64,000 nucleotides of DNA from Streptomyces canus (GTDB taxonomy: Bacteria; Actinomycetota; Actinomycetes; Streptomycetales; Streptomycetaceae). Position 1 is the stretch's first letter. Each line of letters starts with the position of its first letter. The stretch spans positions 143,790-207,789 of the forward strand of contig NZ_KQ948674.1 of NCBI RefSeq assembly GCF_001514145.1, in the 5' to 3' direction. Shown here piece after piece: positions 1 through 7,213 of the stretch. Both the position numbers and the translations under genes were made by a program. The notes beneath the pieces were generated by a model. That model ran no database searches. It was not told the origin of the DNA and saw only the letters and a program-made list of their open reading frames with translations.

Positions 1-1017
1 GCCGCGATCGTCCGCTCCGGCCTCAGCGTCCAGGGCGGCACCGACGCACTCGCCGCCGCCGAACAGATCCAGACCGTCCTCGACGTACGCCCCGAACTGC
101 TCACCCCCGAGCACTGGCCCCACCTGCAACGTCTCATCCTGACCCTCGCCGCCAACGTGCACGAAGTCCAGCGCGGCATCCGCCAGAAGAAGGTCGCCGC
201 CCCCGCACTCCTCCCCCTGGCCGCCGACTGGATCGCCGGCCACCCGGCAGCCGACCTCCACCAGAGGCACCACGGCAACCTGCTCACCCCCGACATCACC
301 GCGACGACCAGCGCGATCGACAAGATCATCGTCCAGGACCTCGCCTGGGTCGTCTCCGCGCTGCTCCAGATCCTCGAACTCCGGCGCGGCGTCCCCGCCG
401 AGGGCCACCTGGCCGCCCTCCCTGCCATGATCAAATACGGGGTCAGCAGCCCCGCCGCCTGCTACGCCTCCAGCATCGGCATCCACGACCGCGCCACCGC
501 GACCACCCTCGCCACCAACTGCCCCTACCCGGAGCCGACCTTCCGCCAGTTCCTCGACTGGCTCAGCCAGCTCACCACCGACGAGATCACCACCCTCACC
601 GACCCCGACACCGCCCGTCTCCTCATCCGCAGCACCGAACGCCGCAGCCCCCGCGCCACCCAGGCCGCGATCCTCAGCGGCACCGGGACCTTCACCTGCC
701 CTCTGCGCGGCGTCCGCCACAGCGGCAACGACACCCACCTCGCGCAGCTGCCGGCCGGCACCCCCCTCGACCTCGTCCGCGACCCCGGCAACGAGGCCGA
801 CCCGAACGCCATCCAGGTCCAACACCAAGGGGTCTTCCTCGGATGGATCGCCCGGGAGATCGCCCGCCCGCTCGCCCTCGCCCTCGACGAGGACCCCACA
901 CCCCACATCTACACACAGCTCACCACCGACGCCCGCTCGATCGCACAGCACAACGGCGCCGACCAGCTCCACAGCCACAACGCGGTCACCCTGACCATCA
1001 TGCTCGCCCCCCGGTAA
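1..1017 (+). CDS. HIRAN-domain protein, 3' part only
   Basis: The frame is open from the first base, so the gene starts upstream and only its last 338 codons are present. Bases about 680-900 encode a HIRAN-like domain: GVRHSGND, then the signature LVRDPGNEADPNAI, then FLGWIAREIA. HIRAN is a small DNA-binding fold usually attached to SNF2/SF2 helicases or nucleases acting on damaged or stalled DNA. The roughly 200 residues before it are helical and not recognised; they may be the tail of a helicase. The first in-frame ATG (157) is internal and is not proposed as the start. A strong hairpin follows the stop. Domain call is fairly sure, overall function unknown. Confidence 0.7.
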   Translation, partial: AAIVRSGLSVQGGTDALAAAEQIQTVLDVRPELLTPEHWPHLQRLILTLAANVHEVQRGIRQKKVAAPALLPLAADWIAGHPAADLHQRHHGNLLTPDITATTSAIDKIIVQDLAWVVSALLQILELRRGVPAEGHLAALPAMIKYGVSSPAACYASSIGIHDRATATTLATNCPYPEPTFRQFLDWLSQLTTDEITTLTDPDTARLLIRSTERRSPRATQAAILSGTGTFTCPLRGVRHSGNDTHLAQLPAGTPLDLVRDPGNEADPNAIQVQHQGVFLGWIAREIARPLALALDEDPTPHIYTQLTTDARSIAQHNGADQLHSHNAVTLTIMLAPR

Positions 1018-1089
1018 CCGCCCGCGCCGCCCAACGCCGGCGGCACGCGGCCGGGGGCGGTTCCGATCCGGCGACGGAACGCCGAACGC

Positions 1090-1120
1090 CGGGGGCAGGC
1101 ACCCACAGTGCCCGCCCCCG
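1090..1120. terminator. Hairpin between convergent genes
   Basis: Near-perfect stem (GGGGGC-A-GGCAC paired with GTGCC-C-GCCCCC) with a 5-base loop CCACA, lying between a plus-strand stop at 1017 and a minus-strand stop at 1144. Likely a bidirectional terminator. There is no U-tract, which is common in Streptomyces. Confidence 0.6.
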
Positions 1121-1143
1121 ACGCTCCATCCCCGCCTGATCTC

Positions 1144-1854
1144 CTACACGTCCGAGGCAGCCGCTCCGGCCTGCTGCGCCAGTAGATCATGGACCGCCTG
1201 CTCGCCGTAGCACTGCGCGAGCAGCCAGAGCTGCGCCTCCAGGCCCTTGTTGTTGACCGCGGTGGCCCGCTCGTCCCCGTCGTCGTGCACGGCGTCGAAG
1301 GCGCCATGGGCGGTCAGATCCGGGTGGACGCCGCTGTTGTGCTGCTGGGAGCTGACCGCGTGCAGTGCCGCGATGACGTGTTCGTCGAGATCGGTCGGAT
1401 CGACCCGCAGTTCCTCGGCCCGCTTGACCAGACGGGAGGAGATCAGCTCCCGCTTGATGTCGTAGACGGTCTGCGGGGACGGCATGCGATTCCTCGACTG
1501 CGCCGTTCCGGCCGGGGGAGCGGTGATGTCCTCCGGCTCCGGCAGCTTCCACGAGCCGCTCACCGGGTCGTACACGGCCCTCGTGGCGTACCGCTCGATG
1601 AGGTCCGCCTGCTCGGCCGTCAGACCCTGGCCGCGCTCCGCGGGGTAGAACACGTCGGCGCTGCCGGAAGTCAGGCTCCGCGGGCCGTTGACGCCTCCCA
1701 GGCGGTTCAGCTTCCACAGCACCAGGCCCTGGTGGTCCGGTGAGCTGGCGGTCAGCCCGTACTCGTCCCGTGTTCCGCTCGGGATAAGGGCTGTGGCGCA
1801 GCGGACCCACATACCCGGGCGGAGCGCTTCGAAGCCGATGGGTGAACTGGGCAT
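1144..1854 (-). CDS. Hypothetical protein, 236 aa
   Basis: Unrecognised soluble protein with an acidic C-terminal half. A longer ORF begins at 1917, but that codon lies inside the predicted -10 box (1914-1919). The ATG at 1854 has a GGAGGT ribosome-binding site and gives the start PSSPIGFEALRPGMWVRC. The first 30 residues (ALRPGMWVRC) could be a small beta-barrel-type beginning, but this is only an impression. The gene has its own copy of the island promoter and is the last gene of the minus-strand series; the 1090-1120 hairpin lies beyond its stop. Confidence 0.6.
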   Translation of the reverse strand: MPSSPIGFEALRPGMWVRCATALIPSGTRDEYGLTASSPDHQGLVLWKLNRLGGVNGPRSLTSGSADVFYPAERGQGLTAEQADLIERYATRAVYDPVSGSWKLPEPEDITAPPAGTAQSRNRMPSPQTVYDIKRELISSRLVKRAEELRVDPTDLDEHVIAALHAVSSQQHNSGVHPDLTAHGAFDAVHDDGDERATAVNNKGLEAQLWLLAQCYGEQAVHDLLAQQAGAAASDV

Positions 1855-1913
1855 GAGCCGTACCTCCGATGATGCGACATCCGTGGGCGAGCGTGACGCC
1901 GCACCCGAGGGAA

Positions 1914-1942
1914 ACAATACATCTGAAAAAATAAGTAAGAAA
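1914..1942 (-). promoter_or_regulatory. Island promoter, copy A
   Basis: On the minus strand: TTTCTT, exactly 17 bases, then TATTGT. The spacer begins ACTTATTTTTTCAG. The same layout and a similar spacer recur at 3799-3827, 7104-7132 and 17520-17548. It would start transcription near 1907, about 50 bases before the gene beginning at 1854. Confidence 0.6.
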
Positions 1943-1998
1943 CCATCGATTGATGGGTGCCCACGCTGACCGACCGTGTGTCTGCCGGTCGGCGGCCT

Positions 1999-2601
1999 TC
2001 ACTCTTCAACGTCACGGATGGCGCAGTTGTGGCGTCCGTCGTCGTACTCGAAGGCTGCCGTGAAGTCCGCCTTCGATCCGATCCAGCTACTGGATGCCCC
2101 TGGAGTGGCAGGAGTGGAATCGCAGTCCGGATCGCCGTTCAGCCACTCCCAGAGGTCGTCCGCGACTTCGTGGAGGCGGTCATCCTCCAGTGAGACGTAG
2201 AACTGGGAGTTCCCCCCGACTCCAGCGCTGTCGAAGTACTCCCACACGCACACCAGTGACAGGCCGGTCGCCTCCGCAAGGCGGTCGAACACCCGGTTTA
2301 CATCGTCGGCGTCGTAGCCATCCACCATGTAGCCGCGCAGATCCTCAAGATCATCCGGGATGTCGTCTGGGGAGGCGGCCAGCCGGTGCGTCTCCTCCTG
2401 CAAGGTCGTCATGTGTTCGTCGAACGCCTCCTGGAGCATGCGGGCGTCGAGGGGCGTGCGGGTCGTCCACTCGCAGCCCGAGCACGATCCTGCGTAGAGC
2501 TGGCGTGCGTCATCGTCGGCCGGCTCGCTCAGCATCCGGTGCTGAGACCGGATGTCGTCCATCAGCGGATCGTCGGTGTAGTACGGGGTTACGCCTGACA
2601 T
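1999..2601 (-). CDS. Hypothetical protein, 200 aa
   Basis: Starts at the ATG at 2601, preceded by GGAGGAAC; the 82 residues upstream in the same open frame are Arg/Pro-rich and look non-coding. The protein is acidic. It has a CSGCEW motif near residue 40 and two more cysteines later, but no full zinc site is evident. The C-terminal part contains WLNGDPDCD and ends in FEYDDGRHNCAIRDVEE. No family is recognised. It lies 209 bases downstream of the DUF4262 gene in the promoter B unit, or it has a promoter of its own that I could not identify. Confidence 0.6.
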   Translation of the reverse strand: MSGVTPYYTDDPLMDDIRSQHRMLSEPADDDARQLYAGSCSGCEWTTRTPLDARMLQEAFDEHMTTLQEETHRLAASPDDIPDDLEDLRGYMVDGYDADDVNRVFDRLAEATGLSLVCVWEYFDSAGVGGNSQFYVSLEDDRLHEVADDLWEWLNGDPDCDSTPATPGASSSWIGSKADFTAAFEYDDGRHNCAIRDVEE

Positions 2602-2810
2602 ATGGCGTTCCTCCTCCATCGGAGCCGGGCTTCTGGTCCTTGACGCGCTCAGTCCCAGCCCGGCATCGGGAGCAGGGAGGCGTTGATGAAGGGATCGGCA
2701 ATTCGCGGGACGCCGGGCCACGACTCCTGTGCGGCGGAACGCGTCTGCGGTGGACCGGGAGGCGGTGGGAGATTCGGGGGGAGCGCAGGCCGACGCCCTA
2801 CGGCGTGGCG

Positions 2811-3257
2811 CTAGAGCAGAGCCTGAGCCGCAGCGGTGGTCCGGCAATCGGCGTCCCCGGGGAAGCGGTGCCCGGGGTCGGGCCAGAGGGCTTGCCAGAT
2901 CGCGGGGAGGGCGGGAAGGTCCGGGAAGAGTGCGCCGATCACGGGGAAGCGCGCGCTGTCGCTGACGGGGCGGAGCCGGATGCTGTAGCCGTCGTGGAGC
3001 AGGCCGTCAACGGCTAGTCCTTCGGCGGGAGTTGTGCCGCGCTCCGCCAGTGCCTCCGCGAGGAGGCCAAGCACGTCGCTCGCAATTCCGGGCAGCCCGC
3101 TGAACGCGAGCTCGTAGCCGTGGGTGACATGCAGGCCGACGGTGTAGGCGTACGGCGGCTGCCCGCTGTCGGGGACCGGGAAGATGTGCGGCACGGCGTA
3201 ACCGCGCGCGGCCACCTGCTCGGCAAGTCTCTGGAGGTATCGGTCGTGGCGGGTCAT
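2811..3257 (-). CDS. DUF4262-like protein
   Basis: 148 residues. The N-terminal part has the typical DUF4262 look: PPYAYTVGLHVTHGYELAFSGLP, i.e. the sequence around YTVGL followed by a conserved YELAFSGLP stretch. The biochemical role of the family is unknown. Its ATG overlaps the stop of the 39-codon ORF upstream by four bases (ATGA), so the two are probably translationally coupled. The family is widespread in Streptomyces accessory DNA. Confidence 0.75.
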   Translation of the reverse strand: MTRHDRYLQRLAEQVAARGYAVPHIFPVPDSGQPPYAYTVGLHVTHGYELAFSGLPGIASDVLGLLAEALAERGTTPAEGLAVDGLLHDGYSIRLRPVSDSARFPVIGALFPDLPALPAIWQALWPDPGHRFPGDADCRTTAAAQALL

Positions 3258-3373
3258 GCGAGGTAGCCGTCCAGGTGCAGAGTTTCGGAGTCGTCCGAGT
3301 CAAGGCCCTCGGAGGCGTTGACGTCTTCGAAGAGCCACGGACGGACCCGGGGTGCCGTGGCTTCGCGCTTCAC
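3254..3373 (-). CDS. Coupled micro-ORF, 39 aa
   Basis: GTG start at 3373 overlaps the stop of the preceding gene (GTGA), and its own stop overlaps the ATG of the DUF4262 gene (ATGA). The peptide is basic at the N-terminus (KREATAPRVRPW) and acidic at the C-terminus (SEGLDSDDSETLHLD). An 85-codon version starting at 3511 would overlap the upstream gene by 142 bases and is less likely. The two flush 4-base overlaps are the main evidence that this frame is real. No homology is recognised. Confidence 0.5.
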   Translation of the reverse strand: MKREATAPRVRPWLFEDVNASEGLDSDDSETLHLDGYLA

Positions 3374-3732
3374 CGCCCCGTCCCTTCCGTCGTAGAAGGG
3401 TCCACGCCAGTGACGTGCAGACTGCTGAGACACGGGAGGGACGCGAGGATCCGATGGATCTCGTACGGCGTATAACGGCCCTTCTTGGTCCGGCCGGTGA
3501 GCCGCAGCCACAGCTCCACGGACACGGCCGGAACGTGGTGATCACGGGAGTTGATGTAGTCGGCGGGCGGGCACATGTACTGCACGTCGTCCACCACCGT
3601 GGTCAGTTCCCCGAGCGCGATCCGTGCGTGACGCGGAGGGAGCGGCAGCCCTCCGATGTCCCACTCGAATGCGGCGGTGTACTCGACTTCATCGGCCGGG
3701 ATGCCGAGGTCGAACGCGACGGCCACCTTCAT
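3370..3732 (-). CDS. Hypothetical protein, 120 aa
   Basis: First gene of the unit driven by promoter copy B. The ATG at 3732 follows AAGGAGAG; the longer ORF beginning at 3807 overlaps the predicted promoter and is rejected. The protein starts MKVAVAFDLGIPADEVEY and contains FEWDIGGLPLPPRHARI; the middle part includes ADYINSRDHHVPAVSVELW. No family recognised. The stop overlaps the next ORF's GTG. Confidence 0.6.
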   Translation of the reverse strand: MKVAVAFDLGIPADEVEYTAAFEWDIGGLPLPPRHARIALGELTTVVDDVQYMCPPADYINSRDHHVPAVSVELWLRLTGRTKKGRYTPYEIHRILASLPCLSSLHVTGVDPSTTEGTGR

Positions 3733-3798
3733 CGGAATTCTCTCCTTGGGGTTGGTGATGCTTCCGTGTGCGGGCGAGGTGAACTCGACCCGATCATC

Positions 3799-3827
3799 AC
3801 GATACATTGATAAAAAGAAGTAGGCAA
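3799..3827 (-). promoter_or_regulatory. Island promoter, copy B
   Basis: On the minus strand: TTGCCT, 17 bases beginning ACTTCTTTTT, then TATCGT. The expected start of transcription is near 3792, 60 bases upstream of the ATG at 3732. Confidence 0.65.
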
Positions 3828-3850
3828 TCTAGCGAGCGACGGAATAGGCA

Positions 3851-4105
3851 TCAGTCGGTGACCGGCTCGAAGCCCTGGACCTCGTCGACGAGATCGGCAT
3901 CGTCATCGCGGGCGTACTCCTCATAAGCGCGCTGGACGGCGTCGCGGTGGCTGTCCACGTCGAAGTCGCAGGCCCAGGCCGTCGATTTGGTCTGGTCGCC
4001 GACGAGGGCATCGATGGCTGCTTGGTCTCCGTCCGAGACCTGGTGGGAGGACGTGACCACAAGGCGGCCTCGGTCGTCCCAATGCCCGAGCAGTAGCGTC
4101 GACAT
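3851..4105 (-). CDS. Hypothetical protein, 84 aa
   Basis: Small acidic protein beginning MSTLLLGHWDDRGRLVVTSS and ending in a run of Asp/Glu. An in-frame TTG ten codons upstream (4135) is an alternative start; an AAAGGA box lies 14 bases from the chosen ATG, which is rather far. Last gene of the promoter C unit, just before promoter copy B. No family recognised. Confidence 0.5.
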   Translation of the reverse strand: MSTLLLGHWDDRGRLVVTSSHQVSDGDQAAIDALVGDQTKSTAWACDFDVDSHRDAVQRAYEEYARDDDADLVDEVQGFEPVTD

Positions 4106-4180
4106 GAGATGTTGCGGTCCTTTCGGCTCGGACAACCCGGGTCAGGGCGGCAGGGGCGGGGCAGGCGTCGAAGTGGTGCG

Positions 4181-4249
4181 TCAGCGTGACCACGAGCCGT
4201 CAGTGCACTTCTGGGTCACGTACGTCTCGAACCGCCCGCGCAGTTTCAT
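4181..4249 (-). CDS. Coupled micro-ORF, 22 aa
   Basis: ATG at 4249 overlaps the stop of the 97-residue gene upstream (ATGA). The peptide MKLRGRFETYVTQKCTDGSW is basic and has one cysteine. It is too short for ordinary gene finding, and only the 4-base overlap, repeated elsewhere in this operon, supports it. It could also be a remnant. Confidence 0.35.
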   Translation of the reverse strand: MKLRGRFETYVTQKCTDGSWSR

Positions 4250-4539
4250 GCGTGTCCCTCCTCGGTCAGCAGCAGCGCCATGCGCTGCCCGATCGCGTAG
4301 GCCTCGGAGGTGCGGTCGACCTCGACACCTTGCGTCACACCCTGTCGCAGCCCTTCGACGAGAGCGGCGAGCCATGGCGCGCGGTCGGCCGGCGGCATCT
4401 CGTACAGCAGCGGCAGGAGGGGGGTGCGCAGGACGAGGGCGGCCGAACGGTCGGTGTCGCCGTAGCCGGGGCCGTCGTAGGAGGCGAGAGGCGGAATGGG
4501 CTGGGGCACGTGATGGGTCCTGTCCAGTCGGGCGGTCAT
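4246..4539 (-). CDS. Hypothetical protein, 97 aa
   Basis: Mostly helical after residue 30, with LRTPLLPLLYEMPPADRAPW and a C-terminal helix ending LLLTEEGHA. No good ribosome-binding site is visible before the ATG at 4539. The stop overlaps the 22-codon ORF. No family recognised; it is supported by frame quality and its place in the run of minus-strand genes. Confidence 0.5.
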   Translation of the reverse strand: MTARLDRTHHVPQPIPPLASYDGPGYGDTDRSAALVLRTPLLPLLYEMPPADRAPWLAALVEGLRQGVTQGVEVDRTSEAYAIGQRMALLLTEEGHA

Positions 4540-4633
4540 GCGGTGAATGGATCCGCCGGCAGTTGGATGCGCGCGGCGATGGAATGGAGGACGGTGGCAG
4601 GGTCCGAAGCCCGGATGGGCTGCGGGTATTGGA

Positions 4634-5179
4634 TCAGGCGAACTCGACGCCGCGACCGACCATCTCCCACCAGAGCCTTCCGGCGTAGCTGCCGAGCACG
4701 GCGAGAGACGTCACGTTGCTTGTGCGGGTCATGCCGTCCAACGCGGTGCAGAGGCTGACGATCAGGTCATCGGTTGAGGCCTTGGTGAGATCGCTGTCGT
4801 CGGGAAGGTTCTTGCCGCTGGGATGGCGTTCCCCTCCCGTGTGCCGCTTGGCCGGTCTTCCCCCAAGGAAGCTCAGAGAGTGCGAAGCCTTGACCGTGAG
4901 GTCCGCGTCGGCGCACTGCTGCTCTGCCTCCCACTGGTCGAACTCGGCAGGGGACATGATGTCGAAGGTCGTCCGGTCCGGGTCGTCAACGAGGATGAGC
5001 GCAACGCTCGTCCCCTGCGCGGTGAGACGGCCTCCCCTGCCGTCCTCGTCCGCAACGATCAGGCGAAGGCGGACGAACTTGGCCAACGTGTCCGCGCGTG
5101 CCACGGCGACCGCGCCATGGCCGATCGTGTAGCCGAACCGAAGGCAATTGCGCTGTGTCTCCGTGAGACGGATCTTCAT
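4634..5179 (-). CDS. Hypothetical protein, 181 aa
   Basis: ATG at 5179 has AAGGAGT seven bases upstream. The N-terminal 60 residues (RLTETQRNCLRFGYTIGHGA then LRLIVADEDGRGGRLTAQG) resemble a small helix-turn-helix or winged-helix arrangement with LTAQG as in many restriction-associated or MarR-like small proteins, but this is only a resemblance. The remainder is unrecognised. Belongs to the promoter C unit. Confidence 0.55.
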   Translation of the reverse strand: MKIRLTETQRNCLRFGYTIGHGAVAVARADTLAKFVRLRLIVADEDGRGGRLTAQGTSVALILVDDPDRTTFDIMSPAEFDQWEAEQQCADADLTVKASHSLSFLGGRPAKRHTGGERHPSGKNLPDDSDLTKASTDDLIVSLCTALDGMTRTSNVTSLAVLGSYAGRLWWEMVGRGVEFA

Positions 5180-5210
5180 GGGCGACTCCTTGTCGTAGGG
5201 CCACGTTCCG

Positions 5211-5714
5211 TCAGGCGGTGGCGGCGGGTTCGGAGACCGGCTCAGTGGCGCGCAAGGCGGCGAGCAACGGCGCGACGAACGTCCGGGCGGCGGCGAGGGC
5301 GGGCGGGCTCCAGTAAGGGGAGTGGGCGAGGTAGTGCCACATGGCCTCCGTCACGGGGACGTCGGCCTTGCCCTCGCAGCCCTTGACCTTGCCGGGCTCG
5401 AACGCGCCGGTGATGTCGACGCGGAAGCCGTCGGGCCGTACCACCACGAGGTGTTCAAGCTGGCACGAGCAGACCTCACCGAACATCACGTCGTCGCAGG
5501 CGTCCGCGTCCTCGCAACACGCCGGGTCGATGAAGACGGCCATCGGCCAGCCGGTCTCCTCGGACAGTGCACGGGCGAAGGCGTGGCACTGACCGTACGA
5601 GAACGCGAGCTCAGCGGCCCGGTCCAGGAGACCGAGCGTGACCGTGTGCCGGGCACCGTTCAGCCCGGGCAGGGCCACGCGCAGCCCGCCTTCGGGCGCG
5701 GGAGTGGTGGTCAT
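5211..5714 (-). CDS. Hypothetical cysteine-rich protein, 167 aa
   Basis: The start at ATG 5714 is chosen because residues upstream are Arg/Pro-rich. The core reads SYGQCHAFARALSEETGWP, then IDPACCEDADACDD and EVCSCQLEHLVVVRPDGFRVD. The GQCHAFA...HLVV...DI pattern is compatible with a cysteine/histidine-type fold seen in small accessory proteins where the product sits on a substrate-side Cys-His pair, but I cannot name a family. Member of the promoter C unit. Confidence 0.55.
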   Translation of the reverse strand: MTTTPAPEGGLRVALPGLNGARHTVTLGLLDRAAELAFSYGQCHAFARALSEETGWPMAVFIDPACCEDADACDDVMFGEVCSCQLEHLVVVRPDGFRVDITGAFEPGKVKGCEGKADVPVTEAMWHYLAHSPYWSPPALAAARTFVAPLLAALRATEPVSEPAATA

Positions 5715-5776
5715 CAGCAGGACCTTCTCTGAGCCGCGCCCCGCCGGCCGGGCACCAGGGCGCGGAGGAACGGGCA

Positions 5777-6726
5777 TCACGAACGCGGACGCGGCGCGCT
5801 GTAGGGGCGAACCAGCGTCGGCGATTCCTCGTCGATCAGCCCCCACCAGTCGGGGCGCGCGGCGGCTGACAGGAGCAGACACTGTTCCTCGGACGGCGCG
5901 TCCTCGTTGGGGAGACCGTCCGGCGTCCAGTCGAAGGTGTGTCCCGTCTGGTACAGGCCCTGGATAGCCCGCGACAGCGTTCGCGGGTCCGCCGGATCCA
6001 CCTGCCCCCAGGCATCCATCAGCGGGGAGTCATCCGGAAGGGCGGGAAGGAGCGCATCGTCGTCGCCGAACTCGAACAGGATCTTGCCGTCGCCGTCGTG
6101 GATGCTGATGATCCCCATGAAGTCGCGGGTGTCGTTCTCGTTGAGCACCAGGTACGCGGCGCTGCCACAGTACTGGGCACTGAGGGTGTCGGCGATCAGG
6201 CGGGCAAGTGCACGGCCCTGGTTGCGAAGCCGCTGTGTCGTGTCGACGAAGCGGGGCCACGTGATCGGCCAGCTCGGCACCTCGGCGTCCAGGAGGGGGA
6301 TGCCCAGCGGCGTGCGATTCAGGTTCTCCTCGCCCGGGTGCATCGCGGGCGTCGCAAGGTAGTCGATGCCGAGGGCGGCGTCGATGCGCTGTGCGAGGCT
6401 CTCCACGCTGCCCGGGAGCTGCGGGTCCAGGTCGCCCCAGAGTTCGGCCAACTCCTGGGGTACTGGCTTGGGGAACGGCTCGTAGTCGGCGTAGGGGGAG
6501 AAGGTGATCAGGTCAGTGCCCTCCGCGTCGCGGACTGCCATGAGGTACACCTCCTCGTCGTCCGCCGAGCGGTGCAGCACCAGATGCGCGGCGTCGGGGC
6601 GCACTGGAGACGGACCGTGGCGCCGATCAATCTGACCATGGAGCGCGCGACGGGCCGTACAGCCTCCTCGGCCTCGTCGAGGTCGGTGAGAGGGGCGAGC
6701 CGGGCATCGTGGATGTTGGTGATCAT
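5777..6726 (-). pseudogene. Hypothetical protein with frameshift near 6600
   Basis: The first 41 codons read from ATG 6726 (MITNIHDARLAPLTDLDEAE...) with a GAAGGATT ribosome-binding site. Good coding quality then jumps to the other frame near 6595-6610 (PDAAHLVLHRSADDEEVYLM) and continues to the stop at 5777. The 329-residue ORF that appears to start at 6766 has an Arg/His-rich N-terminus that is out of frame. Joined, the product would be about 316 residues. No family is recognised; it contains DTRDFMGIISIHDGDGKILF and an acidic linker. One indel, real or from sequencing, explains everything. Confidence 0.6.
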
Positions 6727-6797
6727 GCGGGTGAATCCTTCGTGGTCGGTGGATCTCGCGGGTCACGGGCTGACGATGGAGGCAGGGACGCCGGTCG

Positions 6798-6992
6798 TCA
6801 GGGGCCTGCGGTTACCCCCAGCGCTGCGAGCAGTTGGCGCAGCTTGTCGTGCTGGACGGCCAGGAGCTGTCGCTGAGCGACGGTCAGTTGGGTCTGGCCG
6901 TTGGAGGTTCCCTCCTCGTAGTAGGAGGCGAGGCTGTTGCTCAGATCATCGGCGGCCCGATGGGCTGTCCAGACGGCCGAGAGATCGGACAT
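6798..6992 (-). CDS. Small helical protein, 64 aa
   Basis: First gene behind promoter copy C; GAAGGAAG lies nine bases before the ATG. Predicted as two helices (SDLSAVWTAHRAADDLSNSL and QLTVAQRQLLAVQHDKLRQ), the second with a heptad-like pattern. No family recognised. Confidence 0.55.
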   Translation of the reverse strand: MSDLSAVWTAHRAADDLSNSLASYYEEGTSNGQTQLTVAQRQLLAVQHDKLRQLLAALGVTAGP

Positions 6993-7103
6993 CGCGGGTT
7001 CTTCCTTCAGGGCCGGGCGAACGCGGACCGCGCGTAGGGCGTTTCGCGTCGATGCGGCGGCGGGATCGGGGAGACGGTCTGCGTCTCCGCCCCAACAGGA
7101 ACC

Positions 7104-7132
7104 ATTCTACCCCCTGAAAAAGAAGTAAGCAA
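7104..7132 (-). promoter_or_regulatory. Island promoter, copy C
   Basis: Best copy: TTGCTT, 17 bases beginning ACTTCTTTTTCAGGGGG, then TAGAAT on the minus strand. Transcription would begin near 7097, about 105 bases upstream of the ATG at 6992. Confidence 0.7.
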
Positions 7133-7213
7133 TCAACTTGCAGGTGTTGTCGGTGCCGCCCGGCACAATGGGACGGAACCATCCGACCGGGACCGGCGTG
7201 CGAGAGGTGACCG

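Noticed and set aside
5939..7117. 392-codon plus-strand ORF
   Set aside because: Shadow of the minus-strand genes; also crosses promoter C.
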